Shown here: piece by piece, positions 7,608 to 14,447 of the stretch
How the letters are laid out: each line of letters opens with the position of its first letter
Position numbering within the stretch: position 1 is the first letter of the stretch
Source: Lachnospiraceae bacterium UBA3850
Lineage (GTDB): Bacteria; Bacillota; Clostridia; Lachnospirales; Lachnospiraceae
Assembly: GCA_002392655.1 (NCBI GenBank)
Contig: DGHK01000031.1
Location: 1 to 15,128 of the forward strand
Length of the DNA: 15,128 nt
Direction of reading: 5' to 3'
The notes under the pieces: model-generated
What the model was told of the DNA's origin: nothing
The model's database searches: none
Seen by the model: only the letters and a program-made list of their open reading frames with translations
Made by a program: the position numbers and the translations under genes

Positions 7608-10157
7608 ATGAAAGGGTTGAAGAAAGGTCTTGCCTGGATTCTTGCTGCGGCTCTTGTGCTGGGGACTATAGTATCTTCGCATGGGGCATATGCTGCATCA
7701 GGCTGGGGAAGTGACAGTAGTGGATGGTTCTACTATAAGGCTGATGGTTCTTATTATGCAGGACAGTGGGCTGAAATAGGCGGAAGCTGGTACTATTTTC
7801 TGGATAGCGGCTATATGGACTATGCCGAGTACCGTAATGGCTGCTGGCTGGAAAGCAGTGGTGTATGGAATACAGCCTACAGTAATGGACAGTGGAAGTT
7901 CAACAATCTGGGCTGGTGGTTCGAGGATGGTGGCTGGTATCCAACAAGTCAGTGGCTGTGGATAGATGGATACTGCTACTATTTTGGCGAGGATGGCTAT
8001 ATGGAGTATAGCTGTTTTCGTGATGGTTACTGGCTGACCTCCAGTGGTGCCTGGGATCCTAATTATACAGGCGGCGAATGGAAGCTGGGAGAAAAAGGCT
8101 GGTACTTTGAATCTGCCGGCTGGTATCCTGCGGATCAGGGTGTCTGGATCAATGGTGATTACTACTGGTTCGACAAAGACGGTTATTATGATGCTAAGGA
8201 GTCTACTGCAAAGAAAGCGGCAGGAGCGGATGGAAGAACCTCTGCCGGTGCTGGCACAGGTAATAATAGTGGAAATGCCGGAAGCGGAAGCAGCGGAAAT
8301 GCTGGAAACGCTGGAAATGGAAGTGACTCCGGAAATAATGGAAACGGCACTGGAGATACTGGAAATGGAAACGGATCCGGAAATAACTCCGGTGCAGATG
8401 GAAACGGTTCCGGAAGTAATGGGAATGGAAACAGTGGAAACGATTCCGGAAATAATGGAAATGAAAATGGTGGAAACAGCTCCGGAAACAGCGGGAATGT
8501 TGTAGCTTCCTACAGCTATGAGATAATACCGCTGCTTGAACCATTTTCAAGTTATTTCTATATCAAAACTGATAATCCTGATCCTAATTCCTTCTCCTTC
8601 ATTGATGAAGATACCAAGTACGCTTCAGAGGGAGAAACCGGAAGCATAACTCCGACCACAACCATATATGCTGATGTAAAGTACGAGAATGAGGAGACTG
8701 CAAGGGTAAATGGCGGTTATATAGCAACCGGAAGCTATGTGGATGGAGGAACGGTCAGACTGAAGGAACGTTATGTTATTGATTCGTATCCTGTATATAA
8801 TATGACCACAGGAACATCCACAACTGAATATGAGTATGGATATAATGAAACGGATGTTACGGTAGAGATTCCTGAGCTTATGAGCAATCTTGATTATCTG
8901 ATAAAGACTTACGGAGATTCCTCCAAGTCCTTCTTCGATAATCTGAGTGGTATATCAAGCGGATTTGGAAGTATCTGTCTCTATAGCGGTGTGTATGTAC
9001 TTGGAGATCTGAAGAGGGACCCGAATAGTTACTATGGAATCTCCTCCTCTCCTCATGTGGATCAGATATACTATATTCAGGATCCCTACTACAGAACAGA
9101 TAGTAAGTCTATGCTTATGGGAGGTCTCTATCCTTTCAGATATGATTCTCTCGGGTATCCTTCGATGATAGCGTCTGCTGCAAAGAAGCTGGACAGCTCT
9201 TCGACCTATACCTGGTCTGAGTATGCACATTATCTGGTTGATATAACATATAATGGAGAAACTCATACTTATGGTGGTGCCGGAAATGGTGGCGGACAGG
9301 GCATCCATAAGGATCAGATTAAGTATTTCTTTACATTTGATGGTTCATCAGGAGATGAATATGCAAATATCAGTCTGGAAAATGTAAGAAACAGACTTTA
9401 TGAATATGGTGCACTTACTGTAGAAGACGAAAGAGATCCGAGTGATATCCTGACCTGGGCCAAGGTTAGAGAAAAGGTTGGAACCAGAGGCGCCTATGCG
9501 AAGATTGCTTTACTTACATCTGTTTTTGGCGGAAGTGGAGAGGGTTATACATACCTCTATGATGATGGCTCCAAGTCAGAAGGAACCAATGGCTGGGGCT
9601 CCATAGGACATTTCTATAATTCCTGGTTTGATGGCAGATACTTTAACAAGTGGGAATATATCTATCCGGGAGTGACCTTTGAAGAGACAGTTAAGGAAGC
9701 TAAGGAATCCGATGATCAGGTTCCGCATATCTTCTTCAAGGATTTTCATATGCCTCTTCCTGACGACGGGAAAAGCTACTATGCTTCTATATCTATTCCT
9801 TCATCTAGTGGCAATTCCTGGTCAGGTTCCACAAGGAAGATATCTGAGGAATATGGATACAATCCTAAAACAGGTAACTGGGAAGGCTTCACATGGTTCT
9901 TATATGACAAGGAAACAGACAGTTGGAAGCTGGACGAATTCGTCTCTTATGATAATGTGAGGATAGATCTGGGCTCTATAACAGACTATGGAAGAAATGA
10001 GCTTCAGGATGAGACCTACCTGGATCTGAAGGTTATAACTATGGATGAAGCTCTTTCGATGGAACTTGACAAGAATACAAATGTTGAGCCAACGGAATAC
10101 TATATCTACGATATGGAGACAGAACCCGGAACCTATCACGGGGCAGGAAATAACTAA
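7608..10157 (+). CDS. Secreted protein with aromatic cell-wall-binding repeats and unknown C-terminal region
   Basis: 849 residues; ATG 7608 follows AAGGAGAGG by 7 bases. A signal peptide (basic MKGLKKG, hydrophobic core 8-23, likely cleavage near AYA-A, 28-30) shows export. Residues 32-195 hold about three Trp/Tyr/Gly-rich units spaced about 62 residues. Units 2 and 3 start at QWKFNNLGWWFEDGGWYP (95-112) and EWKLGEKGWYFESAGWYP (157-174). They resemble choline/glucan-type cell-wall-binding repeats (CW_binding), so non-covalent wall attachment is inferred; the ligand is unknown. A Gly/Asn/Ser linker (about 206-297) is followed by about 550 residues I do not recognise, rich in Tyr, Ser, Asp and Gly with only two Cys-free long stretches and few obvious motifs. 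There is no LPXTG signal or C-terminal membrane anchor. It is transcribed separately from the pilus operon, as a terminator lies between. A role as adhesin, enzyme or pilus partner is not shown. Confidence 0.75.
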   Translation: MKGLKKGLAWILAAALVLGTIVSSHGAYAASGWGSDSSGWFYYKADGSYYAGQWAEIGGSWYYFLDSGYMDYAEYRNGCWLESSGVWNTAYSNGQWKFNNLGWWFEDGGWYPTSQWLWIDGYCYYFGEDGYMEYSCFRDGYWLTSSGAWDPNYTGGEWKLGEKGWYFESAGWYPADQGVWINGDYYWFDKDGYYDAKESTAKKAAGADGRTSAGAGTGNNSGNAGSGSSGNAGNAGNGSDSGNNGNGTGDTGNGNGSGNNSGADGNGSGSNGNGNSGNDSGNNGNENGGNSSGNSGNVVASYSYEIIPLLEPFSSYFYIKTDNPDPNSFSFIDEDTKYASEGETGSITPTTTIYADVKYENEETARVNGGYIATGSYVDGGTVRLKERYVIDSYPVYNMTTGTSTTEYEYGYNETDVTVEIPELMSNLDYLIKTYGDSSKSFFDNLSGISSGFGSICLYSGVYVLGDLKRDPNSYYGISSSPHVDQIYYIQDPYYRTDSKSMLMGGLYPFRYDSLGYPSMIASAAKKLDSSSTYTWSEYAHYLVDITYNGETHTYGGAGNGGGQGIHKDQIKYFFTFDGSSGDEYANISLENVRNRLYEYGALTVEDERDPSDILTWAKVREKVGTRGAYAKIALLTSVFGGSGEGYTYLYDDGSKSEGTNGWGSIGHFYNSWFDGRYFNKWEYIYPGVTFEETVKEAKESDDQVPHIFFKDFHMPLPDDGKSYYASISIPSSSGNSWSGSTRKISEEYGYNPKTGNWEGFTWFLYDKETDSWKLDEFVSYDNVRIDLGSITDYGRNELQDETYLDLKVITMDEALSMELDKNTNVEPTEYYIYDMETEPGTYHGAGNN
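8223..8498 (+). repeat. Gly/Asn/Ser-rich linker-coding repeat region
   Basis: Roughly 90 codons are built from reiterated GGA-AAT/AAC, GGA-AGC and TCC-GGA units encoding short GNGSGNN-like peptides. It is a flexible spacer between the wall-binding repeats and the C-terminal region. The low complexity creates long open frames in other frames and on the other strand, which are not real genes. Length may vary between strains through slippage or recombination. Confidence 0.75.
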
Positions 10158-10182
10158 AGCAATAAATAATATAAACATGAAG

Positions 10183-10222
10183 GGTCGTACTCTTTTCGGA
10201 AAGGAAGGAGTACGATCTTTTT
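10183..10222 (+). terminator. Intrinsic terminator after the cell-wall-binding repeat protein
   Basis: GGTCGTACTC (10183-10192) pairs with GAGTACGATC (10208-10217) with one G-U pair. An inner stem TTTTC/GGAAG extends it to about 15 bp around a 5-nt loop. TTTTT (10218-10222) follows directly. It ends transcription 25 bases after the stop at 10157. Confidence 0.9.
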
Positions 10223-10236
10223 AGTTTGCCTGTAAC

Positions 10237-10266
10237 ATGCGGATATCAGACCGGTGTTTTGTGAAG
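10237..10266 (+). repeat. 30-bp direct repeat, copy 1
   Basis: It begins ATGCGGATATCAGACCGG and ends TTTTGTGAAG. It is identical to copy 2 (10298-10327) at 28 of 30 positions. It contains GATATC and ACCGGT palindromes. It lies in non-coding DNA upstream of the pilus operon and may be a protein-binding site. Confidence 0.75.
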
Positions 10267-10297
10267 TACCAAAGATGCAGAATAATCCCTGTGTGAT

Positions 10298-10327
10298 ATG
10301 CGGATATCTGACCGGTATTTTGTGAAG
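10298..10327 (+). repeat. 30-bp direct repeat, copy 2
   Basis: It begins ATGCGGATATCTGACCGG and ends TTTTGTGAAG, starting 61 bases after copy 1 (about six helical turns). The two changes from copy 1 are at positions 12 and 20. It ends 12 bases before a TTGACA at 10340. Confidence 0.75.
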
Positions 10328-10339
10328 AGTTAGTGAATT

Positions 10340-10367
10340 TTGACATTTGTGGCAATATATAAATAAT
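10340..10367 (+). promoter_or_regulatory. Candidate distal promoter of the pilus operon
   Basis: TTGACA (10340-10345), 16 bases, then AATAAT (10362-10367). Transcription would start near 10374, right before the inverted repeat 10378-10408, and give a leader of about 210 bases. Both direct repeats would lie upstream of the -35, where activators bind. Confidence 0.35.
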
Positions 10368-10377
10368 ATGTACATGA

Positions 10378-10408
10378 TTTTCCCTGTTATGGCTGAATAT
10401 AGGGAAAA
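10378..10408 (+). repeat. Inverted repeat in the pilus-operon upstream region
   Basis: TTTTCCCT (10378-10385) and AGGGAAAA (10401-10408) form an 8-bp perfect stem with a 15-nt loop. It is followed by A-rich DNA on the plus strand, so it is not a plus-strand terminator. It could be an operator or a leader stem-loop. The rest of 10409-10490 is A-rich, with no gene or recognised riboswitch. Confidence 0.45.
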
Positions 10409-10490
10409 ATCGATTGCTCCGAGGCATAGAGTGTAAAAAAAATTATAACTATATTGGAAAAATATCAAAAAGAAGATAAAAAATAAAGGT

Positions 10491-10519
10491 TTGACAGTGT
10501 TATCAGTATGAGTTACTAT
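10491..10519 (+). promoter_or_regulatory. Candidate proximal promoter of the pilus operon
   Basis: A perfect TTGACA (10491-10496), a 17-base spacer and TACTAT (10514-10519, four of six). A perfect TATAAT overlaps it at 10519-10524, but at a 22-base spacing. Transcription would start around 10526-10531, leaving a 50-60-base leader before ATG 10583. Confidence 0.5.
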
Positions 10520-10582
10520 ATAATAGATTATCTAATGGTTGACATAGCTGCCAATTTATTCTTGCATTAACAGAGGTATGAT

Positions 10583-11167
10583 ATGGAGACGGAGGAGAAG
10601 CAAATTTCCATTCAGGACAATAAAGAGAGTAAAGCTTCAAAAGACGTTAAAGAAAACAAAGATAAAAACAGCAAGAAGAAAAAGGGTGCAGGAAGATATG
10701 CGGCTGAGTTTTTTATCAAGATTGGAATTACCGCTGCGGTAATATGGGCGCTATGTACCTTTGTTACCGGCATATACGTAATACATAGTAATTCCGGTTA
10801 TCCTATGATAAAGGATGGAGACCTGTGTATCATCTACAGACTCGCTGAACTACATGATGGAGATCTGGTTGCATATTCCGCTAGTGGGGAAACGCATTTT
10901 GGAAGAATCGTAGCAGCTGAGGGAGACTCCATTGATGTTGAGGAAGAAAGCTTAACTGTAAATGGCTATGGCGTCTATGAAGATGCTGTTTATCCAACAA
11001 CTGCCGAAGGGATATCTGTTCAGCTACCATACACAGTCCCTTCTGAATCATATTTTTTATTAAATGATTACCGTTCTGATATAAATGACAGCAGGAATTA
11101 CGGAGGCATACCTAAGTCGGATATTAAGGGCAAGGTTGTATTCGTAATGAGGAGACGCGGGATATAG
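10583..11167 (+). CDS. Signal-peptidase-I-like pilus assembly protein (SipA-like, dyad incomplete)
   Basis: 194 residues; AGAGG (10572-10576) lies 6 bases before ATG 10583. A Lys/Glu-rich cytoplasmic N-terminus (1-37) and one membrane helix (about 42-67) precede an external S26 peptidase-like domain. The Ser box reads NSGYPMIKDGD, so Ser71 keeps the nucleophile position, with Gly in place of the usual Met after it. In the Lys box (typically YVKRIIGLPGD) the sequence is HFGRIVAAEGD, so the general-base Lys is Gly107. Box E keeps DSRN (169-172), but GDN is changed to NDY. Streptococcal SipA of FCT pilus islands lacks the dyad and is needed for pilus polymerisation, so this is probably a pilus assembly factor rather than a working peptidase. 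It is the first gene of the pilus operon. Confidence 0.8.
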   Translation: METEEKQISIQDNKESKASKDVKENKDKNSKKKKGAGRYAAEFFIKIGITAAVIWALCTFVTGIYVIHSNSGYPMIKDGDLCIIYRLAELHDGDLVAYSASGETHFGRIVAAEGDSIDVEEESLTVNGYGVYEDAVYPTTAEGISVQLPYTVPSESYFLLNDYRSDINDSRNYGGIPKSDIKGKVVFVMRRRGI

Positions 11168-11240
11168 AATACATGATACGGGCGTTGTTAAGAGCACCTT
11201 TATAACTAGATGAGTGACAGGTGTTTGGGTAATGTTCAAG

Positions 11241-11266
11241 ACCGTGTTACAGAGTTGGTAATCGGT
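11241..11266 (+). repeat. Weak stem-loop in the SipA-like/pilin gap
   Basis: ACCG/CGGT (11241-11244 and 11263-11266) and TTAC/GTAA (11247-11250 and 11258-11261) make an 8-bp stem broken by a 2x1 internal loop, with a 7-nt loop. It sits in the 138-base gap before the major pilin, about 27 bases ahead of the ribosome site. It may affect mRNA processing or stability. No T tract follows. Confidence 0.3.
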
Positions 11267-11305
11267 AATAATAGATTTAGTATTAAAACATGTGGAGGTA
11301 TATAT

Positions 11306-12625
11306 ATGAAAACAAGAAAAAAGTTTCTGGCACTTGTAGTGTCAACATTACTGCTTGTCACAATGATGGCAGTTCCGGTAAGCGCAGCGAATTATGGTGT
11401 TGTGAAAGGTACGTCATGTAAATTTAATAAGTATTTGGTAATGGATAAGGATGCCAAGGTACCAAATGCAGAATTTACATTTACGATTGCCCCGATTTCG
11501 GAAAAAATTGGTGCCACAACAACTCCGAAGAAGACAATGGAAATCCTTCCTGGTCCTGCAGGTATAAAGTTTACGGGAGCGGCGACTGATGCGCCACGTT
11601 CAATCAAAGTAACATTTTCACCTTCGGATTCAACAACAGCGGAAAAGGATGCATCTGCTGATGAGACGATTAAATTTGTTACTACTAACGATAATACAGA
11701 TGAAATATATGCAAAAAAGGAGATAAGTGTTGACCTTAGTGGTGTTAGTTTTAGTGAGCCGGGCATTTATCGTTGGGTTATTACTGAGAGTAACTCCGTA
11801 CAAAAGGGTATAACGAATGATACTGTACTTACAAGAGTACTTGATGTATATGTAATAGATAACAACGGTGCACTTGAAGTTTCATCTTATGTACTGCATG
11901 AAGGGAATGGAAGTGAAACCGTTGATGCTGGAAACAACAATGGTTCCGCTGATGTTGCTGAGCAAAATGCTAAACTAGAAAATAAAAGTACTGGTTTTAC
12001 AAACCAATACGAATCGCAAAATCTTACATTTGGTAAAGAGGTTACTGGCAACCAAGGATCAAAGGATAAGTATTTTAAGTTTACTGTAACGGCTGAAAAA
12101 AATGATACTACAGATACAGTTAATTCAAGTGATGTATTTACAGTTGAAACTAATGCTGATGCAAAGCCAACAGCTAATGGGGCGACAACTTATAATGCGG
12201 ATGTAATGGAAGCAGCAAATAAAAATACTCTGAATGAGGGTAAAATAACAGGTGCGCAGCTTATTGCCGGAAAAGATTTTTATCTTCAGGATGGACAATA
12301 TGTAACTATTAAAGGTTTGCCTAAAGGTTTTAAGTATAATGTAGAGGAAGTCCCGGAAGATTATAAATCTACATCTGGTATAGAAGCAGACATTTCTACG
12401 CATGAGCATGATAGTACTCATGATAGTTACGATCAGTTAAAGGATGGTAATACAGGCACCATAGAAGATAAAGATATCTATACAGGTTTCACAAATACCC
12501 GCGATGGCATCATCCCAACAGGTATCCTTCTTTCCGCAACACCTTGGATTATCCTTGGAATAGTTGCAGTAGCTGGAATCATATTCTTTGCAATTCGTTC
12601 AAAGAAGTCATACGAAAATGAATAA
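11306..12625 (+). CDS. Major pilin, two-domain Spy0128/FctA type with IIPTG sorting signal
   Basis: 439 residues. GGAGG (11294-11298) lies 7 bases before ATG 11306; the frame is open further upstream, but without a signal peptide or ribosome site. The signal peptide ends near VSA-AN (25-28). Domain 1 (about 29-234) starts with FNKYL (K42) and ends FTN (N233). Domain 2 (about 238-399) starts with FGKEV (K244) and ends GFTN (N397). Acidic residues near GIYRWVITE (E161) and YNVEEV (E347/E348) are candidate catalysts, so each domain can form the Lys-Asn isopeptide known from Spy0128. K227, six residues before N233, is a candidate polymerisation lysine by analogy with Spy0128. The C-terminus has IIPTG (402-406), a hydrophobic helix and RSKK. 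It is the likely shaft subunit, polymerised by the adjacent sortase. Confidence 0.88.
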   Translation: MKTRKKFLALVVSTLLLVTMMAVPVSAANYGVVKGTSCKFNKYLVMDKDAKVPNAEFTFTIAPISEKIGATTTPKKTMEILPGPAGIKFTGAATDAPRSIKVTFSPSDSTTAEKDASADETIKFVTTNDNTDEIYAKKEISVDLSGVSFSEPGIYRWVITESNSVQKGITNDTVLTRVLDVYVIDNNGALEVSSYVLHEGNGSETVDAGNNNGSADVAEQNAKLENKSTGFTNQYESQNLTFGKEVTGNQGSKDKYFKFTVTAEKNDTTDTVNSSDVFTVETNADAKPTANGATTYNADVMEAANKNTLNEGKITGAQLIAGKDFYLQDGQYVTIKGLPKGFKYNVEEVPEDYKSTSGIEADISTHEHDSTHDSYDQLKDGNTGTIEDKDIYTGFTNTRDGIIPTGILLSATPWIILGIVAVAGIIFFAIRSKKSYENE

Positions 12626-12675
12626 TTACATTTTCAAATATGTCTGAAATTTTCATAAACTCAGGAGCATAACAT

Positions 12676-13386
12676 ATGGACATGCGGAAATTCTGGATAA
12701 AAATGAATATTCTGTATGAAAAGTTTATGCTCCTTGTTTTTGTTTTAGCCCTTCTGATAGTTACATACGGTCTTTATGACAGTTGGTATGTGTTTCATAG
12801 TGCTACAGATAACAGCTATCTTAGTTACAAGCCTGTCGCCGGAGAGGATGTTCCGGAGAATGGTCCTATTACAGATGACATGGTGGCATGGATAACTATG
12901 AATGGGACTAATATTGATTATCCTGTTATGCAGGGAGAAGATAACTATGAATATCTGAATAAGAATCCTTATGGCGATTATTCACTTTCCGGAAGTATCT
13001 TTCTTGATAACAGGAATAGTAAGGATTTTACAGATCATTACTCTATACTATATGGACATCATATGGAATATGGTGTAATGTTTGGTGCGCTGGATGATTA
13101 TCTGAGTAATGACTACCTGAGGAGTAACGGTGCAGGAACTCTTCTTGTAGGAAGAACCAAAGTAAAAAGCTACGAACTGCAGGCGTTTGCCTGTGTAAAG
13201 ATAAATGTTTTTGAAAAAGGTGATGTGTTTGATCCGGATTTTGATAAGCTTGAGGAGTTCATTTCGGAGAATGCTATATCCTATAATGATTCTGTAAAAA
13301 AGACTGATCATATTGTGGCACTTTCTACCTGTACCGAGCCTGTTTCCCAGAACAGACTACTCGTTTTTTGCTATGTATATGAGTAG
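12676..13386 (+). CDS. srtB: Class B sortase (pilin polymerase)
   Basis: 236 residues; AGGAG (12663-12667) lies 8 bases before ATG 12676. A short cytoplasmic N-terminus and a membrane helix (about 17-33) anchor it with the catalytic domain outside. YGHHM carries the catalytic His128, LSTC has Cys219 and NRLLVF has Arg227, the class B sortase triad. MNGTNIDYPVMQ (75-86) and GSIFLDNRNS (106-115) are typical of SrtB proteins. Placed directly after a pilin with a PTG sorting signal, it probably links pilins in the same way as the class B-like pilus sortase of Streptococcus pyogenes FCT-3/4 islands. The stop is 5 bases from the next gene, suggesting translational coupling. Confidence 0.92.
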   Translation: MDMRKFWIKMNILYEKFMLLVFVLALLIVTYGLYDSWYVFHSATDNSYLSYKPVAGEDVPENGPITDDMVAWITMNGTNIDYPVMQGEDNYEYLNKNPYGDYSLSGSIFLDNRNSKDFTDHYSILYGHHMEYGVMFGALDDYLSNDYLRSNGAGTLLVGRTKVKSYELQAFACVKINVFEKGDVFDPDFDKLEEFISENAISYNDSVKKTDHIVALSTCTEPVSQNRLLVFCYVYE

Positions 13387-13391
13387 TTGGG

Positions 13392-14369
13392 GTGGCGTGG
13401 TACGGTGAAATATTTCAAAAATTTTTTGGTTATATTGAATGGGTAGTAAAAATGTTTTTTAAAAATAGTTCATCAAAAATAAAAAAGAATTATTTTCCCG
13501 GAGTCAGCGGCAGAAGTACATTTGGCAGACTAATGTTAGCCATCAGCCTGTCTGTCTGCGCTTTACTTCTGATTCAGAATAGTCTGGTAATGGCGCAGAA
13601 TGAATATGTTCCGATTGAAGCGGTTATTCAGTTCGACTGCGCGTATGCTCAACACGTAGAAAACAATAAATACAAGATTACTATAGAAAATGAAGATGCT
13701 TCAGCTCCTATGCCGAAAAATGATACCGTAGAAGTTAATGAATCGGGAGAGGGAAGCTTCGCTATCACGATTACCGAGCCGGGGACATATGATTACCTCG
13801 TTTATCAGATAGAGGGAGACGATGATAGCATAACCTATGATAAAACTGTATATGAAGTGCATGTTGCTGTAATTAATGATGACAAAGGCGAGCTGATATA
13901 TACCGTTGCTGTAAATATAGCAAATACTGATCAGAAGCCTGAGAAACTCAGCTTTCGTAATATAACAGCAAGTATTAATATAGATCCGGAGGAACCCTCA
14001 GAGGATTCAACCGAAGAAAAAGAAAAGGGTACTACTGAAACCGAGACAGAAGAAGCTACAGAGGCAACAACTGAAAAAGGTGAAGAGGTTACTACTGAAA
14101 CCAAGACAGAGGGAGAAGTAACTACTGAAGCCCAGACGGAAAAAACCACAGAAGGAACTGCGGTAAAACCTAACGAAGAATCAGCAACTAATAAAGAACC
14201 GGCTTCTCAGAAAGCAGATGTCGAGCCGGGTGAAACCCCAAAGAAGAGTTCTAACAGTATTCTGACAGGGGATGACGCGGAGATCGTACTTGCTATAATC
14301 GTGCTTATGGTTTCTCTGATGGGGATAATATTTATAGTGGGTAAAAAACATAGAGAAGACGATATGTAG
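13392..14369 (+). CDS. Minor / basal pilin (FctB-like) with Thr/Glu stalk and ILTGD sorting signal
   Basis: 325 residues from GTG 13392, five bases after the sortase stop. ATG 13452 in the same frame is an alternative, and neither has a strong ribosome site. A basic N-terminal extension precedes the signal-peptide core (about 46-66, ending VMA-QN, 67-70). Residues 71-193 form one FctA-like domain (ITEPGTYDYLVYQ, ITYDKTVYEVHVAV, ending FRN), but the first strand lacks the usual Lys and the YxYxI segment has Gln for Glu. A Pro/Thr/Glu-rich stalk (about 198-285) follows. SILTGDD (289-295), a hydrophobic helix and KKHRED form a sorting signal unlike the IIPTG of the major pilin. It is probably the wall-anchoring base subunit. 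Gene order matches fctA-srtC-fctB. Confidence 0.8.
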   Translation: MAWYGEIFQKFFGYIEWVVKMFFKNSSSKIKKNYFPGVSGRSTFGRLMLAISLSVCALLLIQNSLVMAQNEYVPIEAVIQFDCAYAQHVENNKYKITIENEDASAPMPKNDTVEVNESGEGSFAITITEPGTYDYLVYQIEGDDDSITYDKTVYEVHVAVINDDKGELIYTVAVNIANTDQKPEKLSFRNITASINIDPEEPSEDSTEEKEKGTTETETEEATEATTEKGEEVTTETKTEGEVTTEAQTEKTTEGTAVKPNEESATNKEPASQKADVEPGETPKKSSNSILTGDDAEIVLAIIVLMVSLMGIIFIVGKKHREDDM

Positions 14370-14416
14370 TTGTCTTTCTCAACAAAATAAGTGTATCAAA
14401 TGGTTTAAACTGTCGC

Positions 14417-14445
14417 TTGACTTATCCCGTATAAAAAATTATACT
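14417..14445 (+). promoter_or_regulatory. Strong sigma-A promoter for pckA
   Basis: TTGACT (14417-14422), a 17-base spacer and TATACT (14440-14445), each five of six to consensus. The predicted start is near 14450-14452, at the foot of the following hairpin, giving a leader of about 95 bases to ATG 14546. Confidence 0.7.
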
Positions 14446-14447
14446 AA

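Noticed and set aside
7520..7714. 64-codon frame overlapping the start of the wall-binding repeat gene
   Set aside because: It lacks a ribosome site, crosses the leader hairpin and shadows the signal peptide of the real gene in another frame.
8044..8550. Long open frames of 153 codons (plus strand) and 115 codons (minus strand) over the Gly/Asn/Ser linker
   Set aside because: They are artefacts of the low-complexity repeat in the real frame; their products are simple Glu/Met- or His/Phe-rich strings, and neither has a ribosome site.
10237..10327. Mini CRISPR array (30-bp repeats, 31-bp spacer)
   Set aside because: There are only two copies with two mismatches, no third repeat at the 61-base period on either side, and no cas genes in the window. 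Similarity also leaks slightly upstream of both copies (CCTGT).
10154..10468. Minus-strand open frames upstream of the pilus operon
   Set aside because: They run through the terminator and the direct repeats, have no ribosome site, and have no recognisable protein features.
10370..10490. Riboswitch (for example c-di-GMP) ahead of the pilus genes
   Set aside because: No conserved core of a known class was recognised; only a simple 8-bp inverted repeat and A-rich DNA are visible.
11210..11305. Upstream start for the major pilin
   Set aside because: The extra 32 residues would bury the signal peptide, and GGAGG at 11294-11298 points to ATG 11306.
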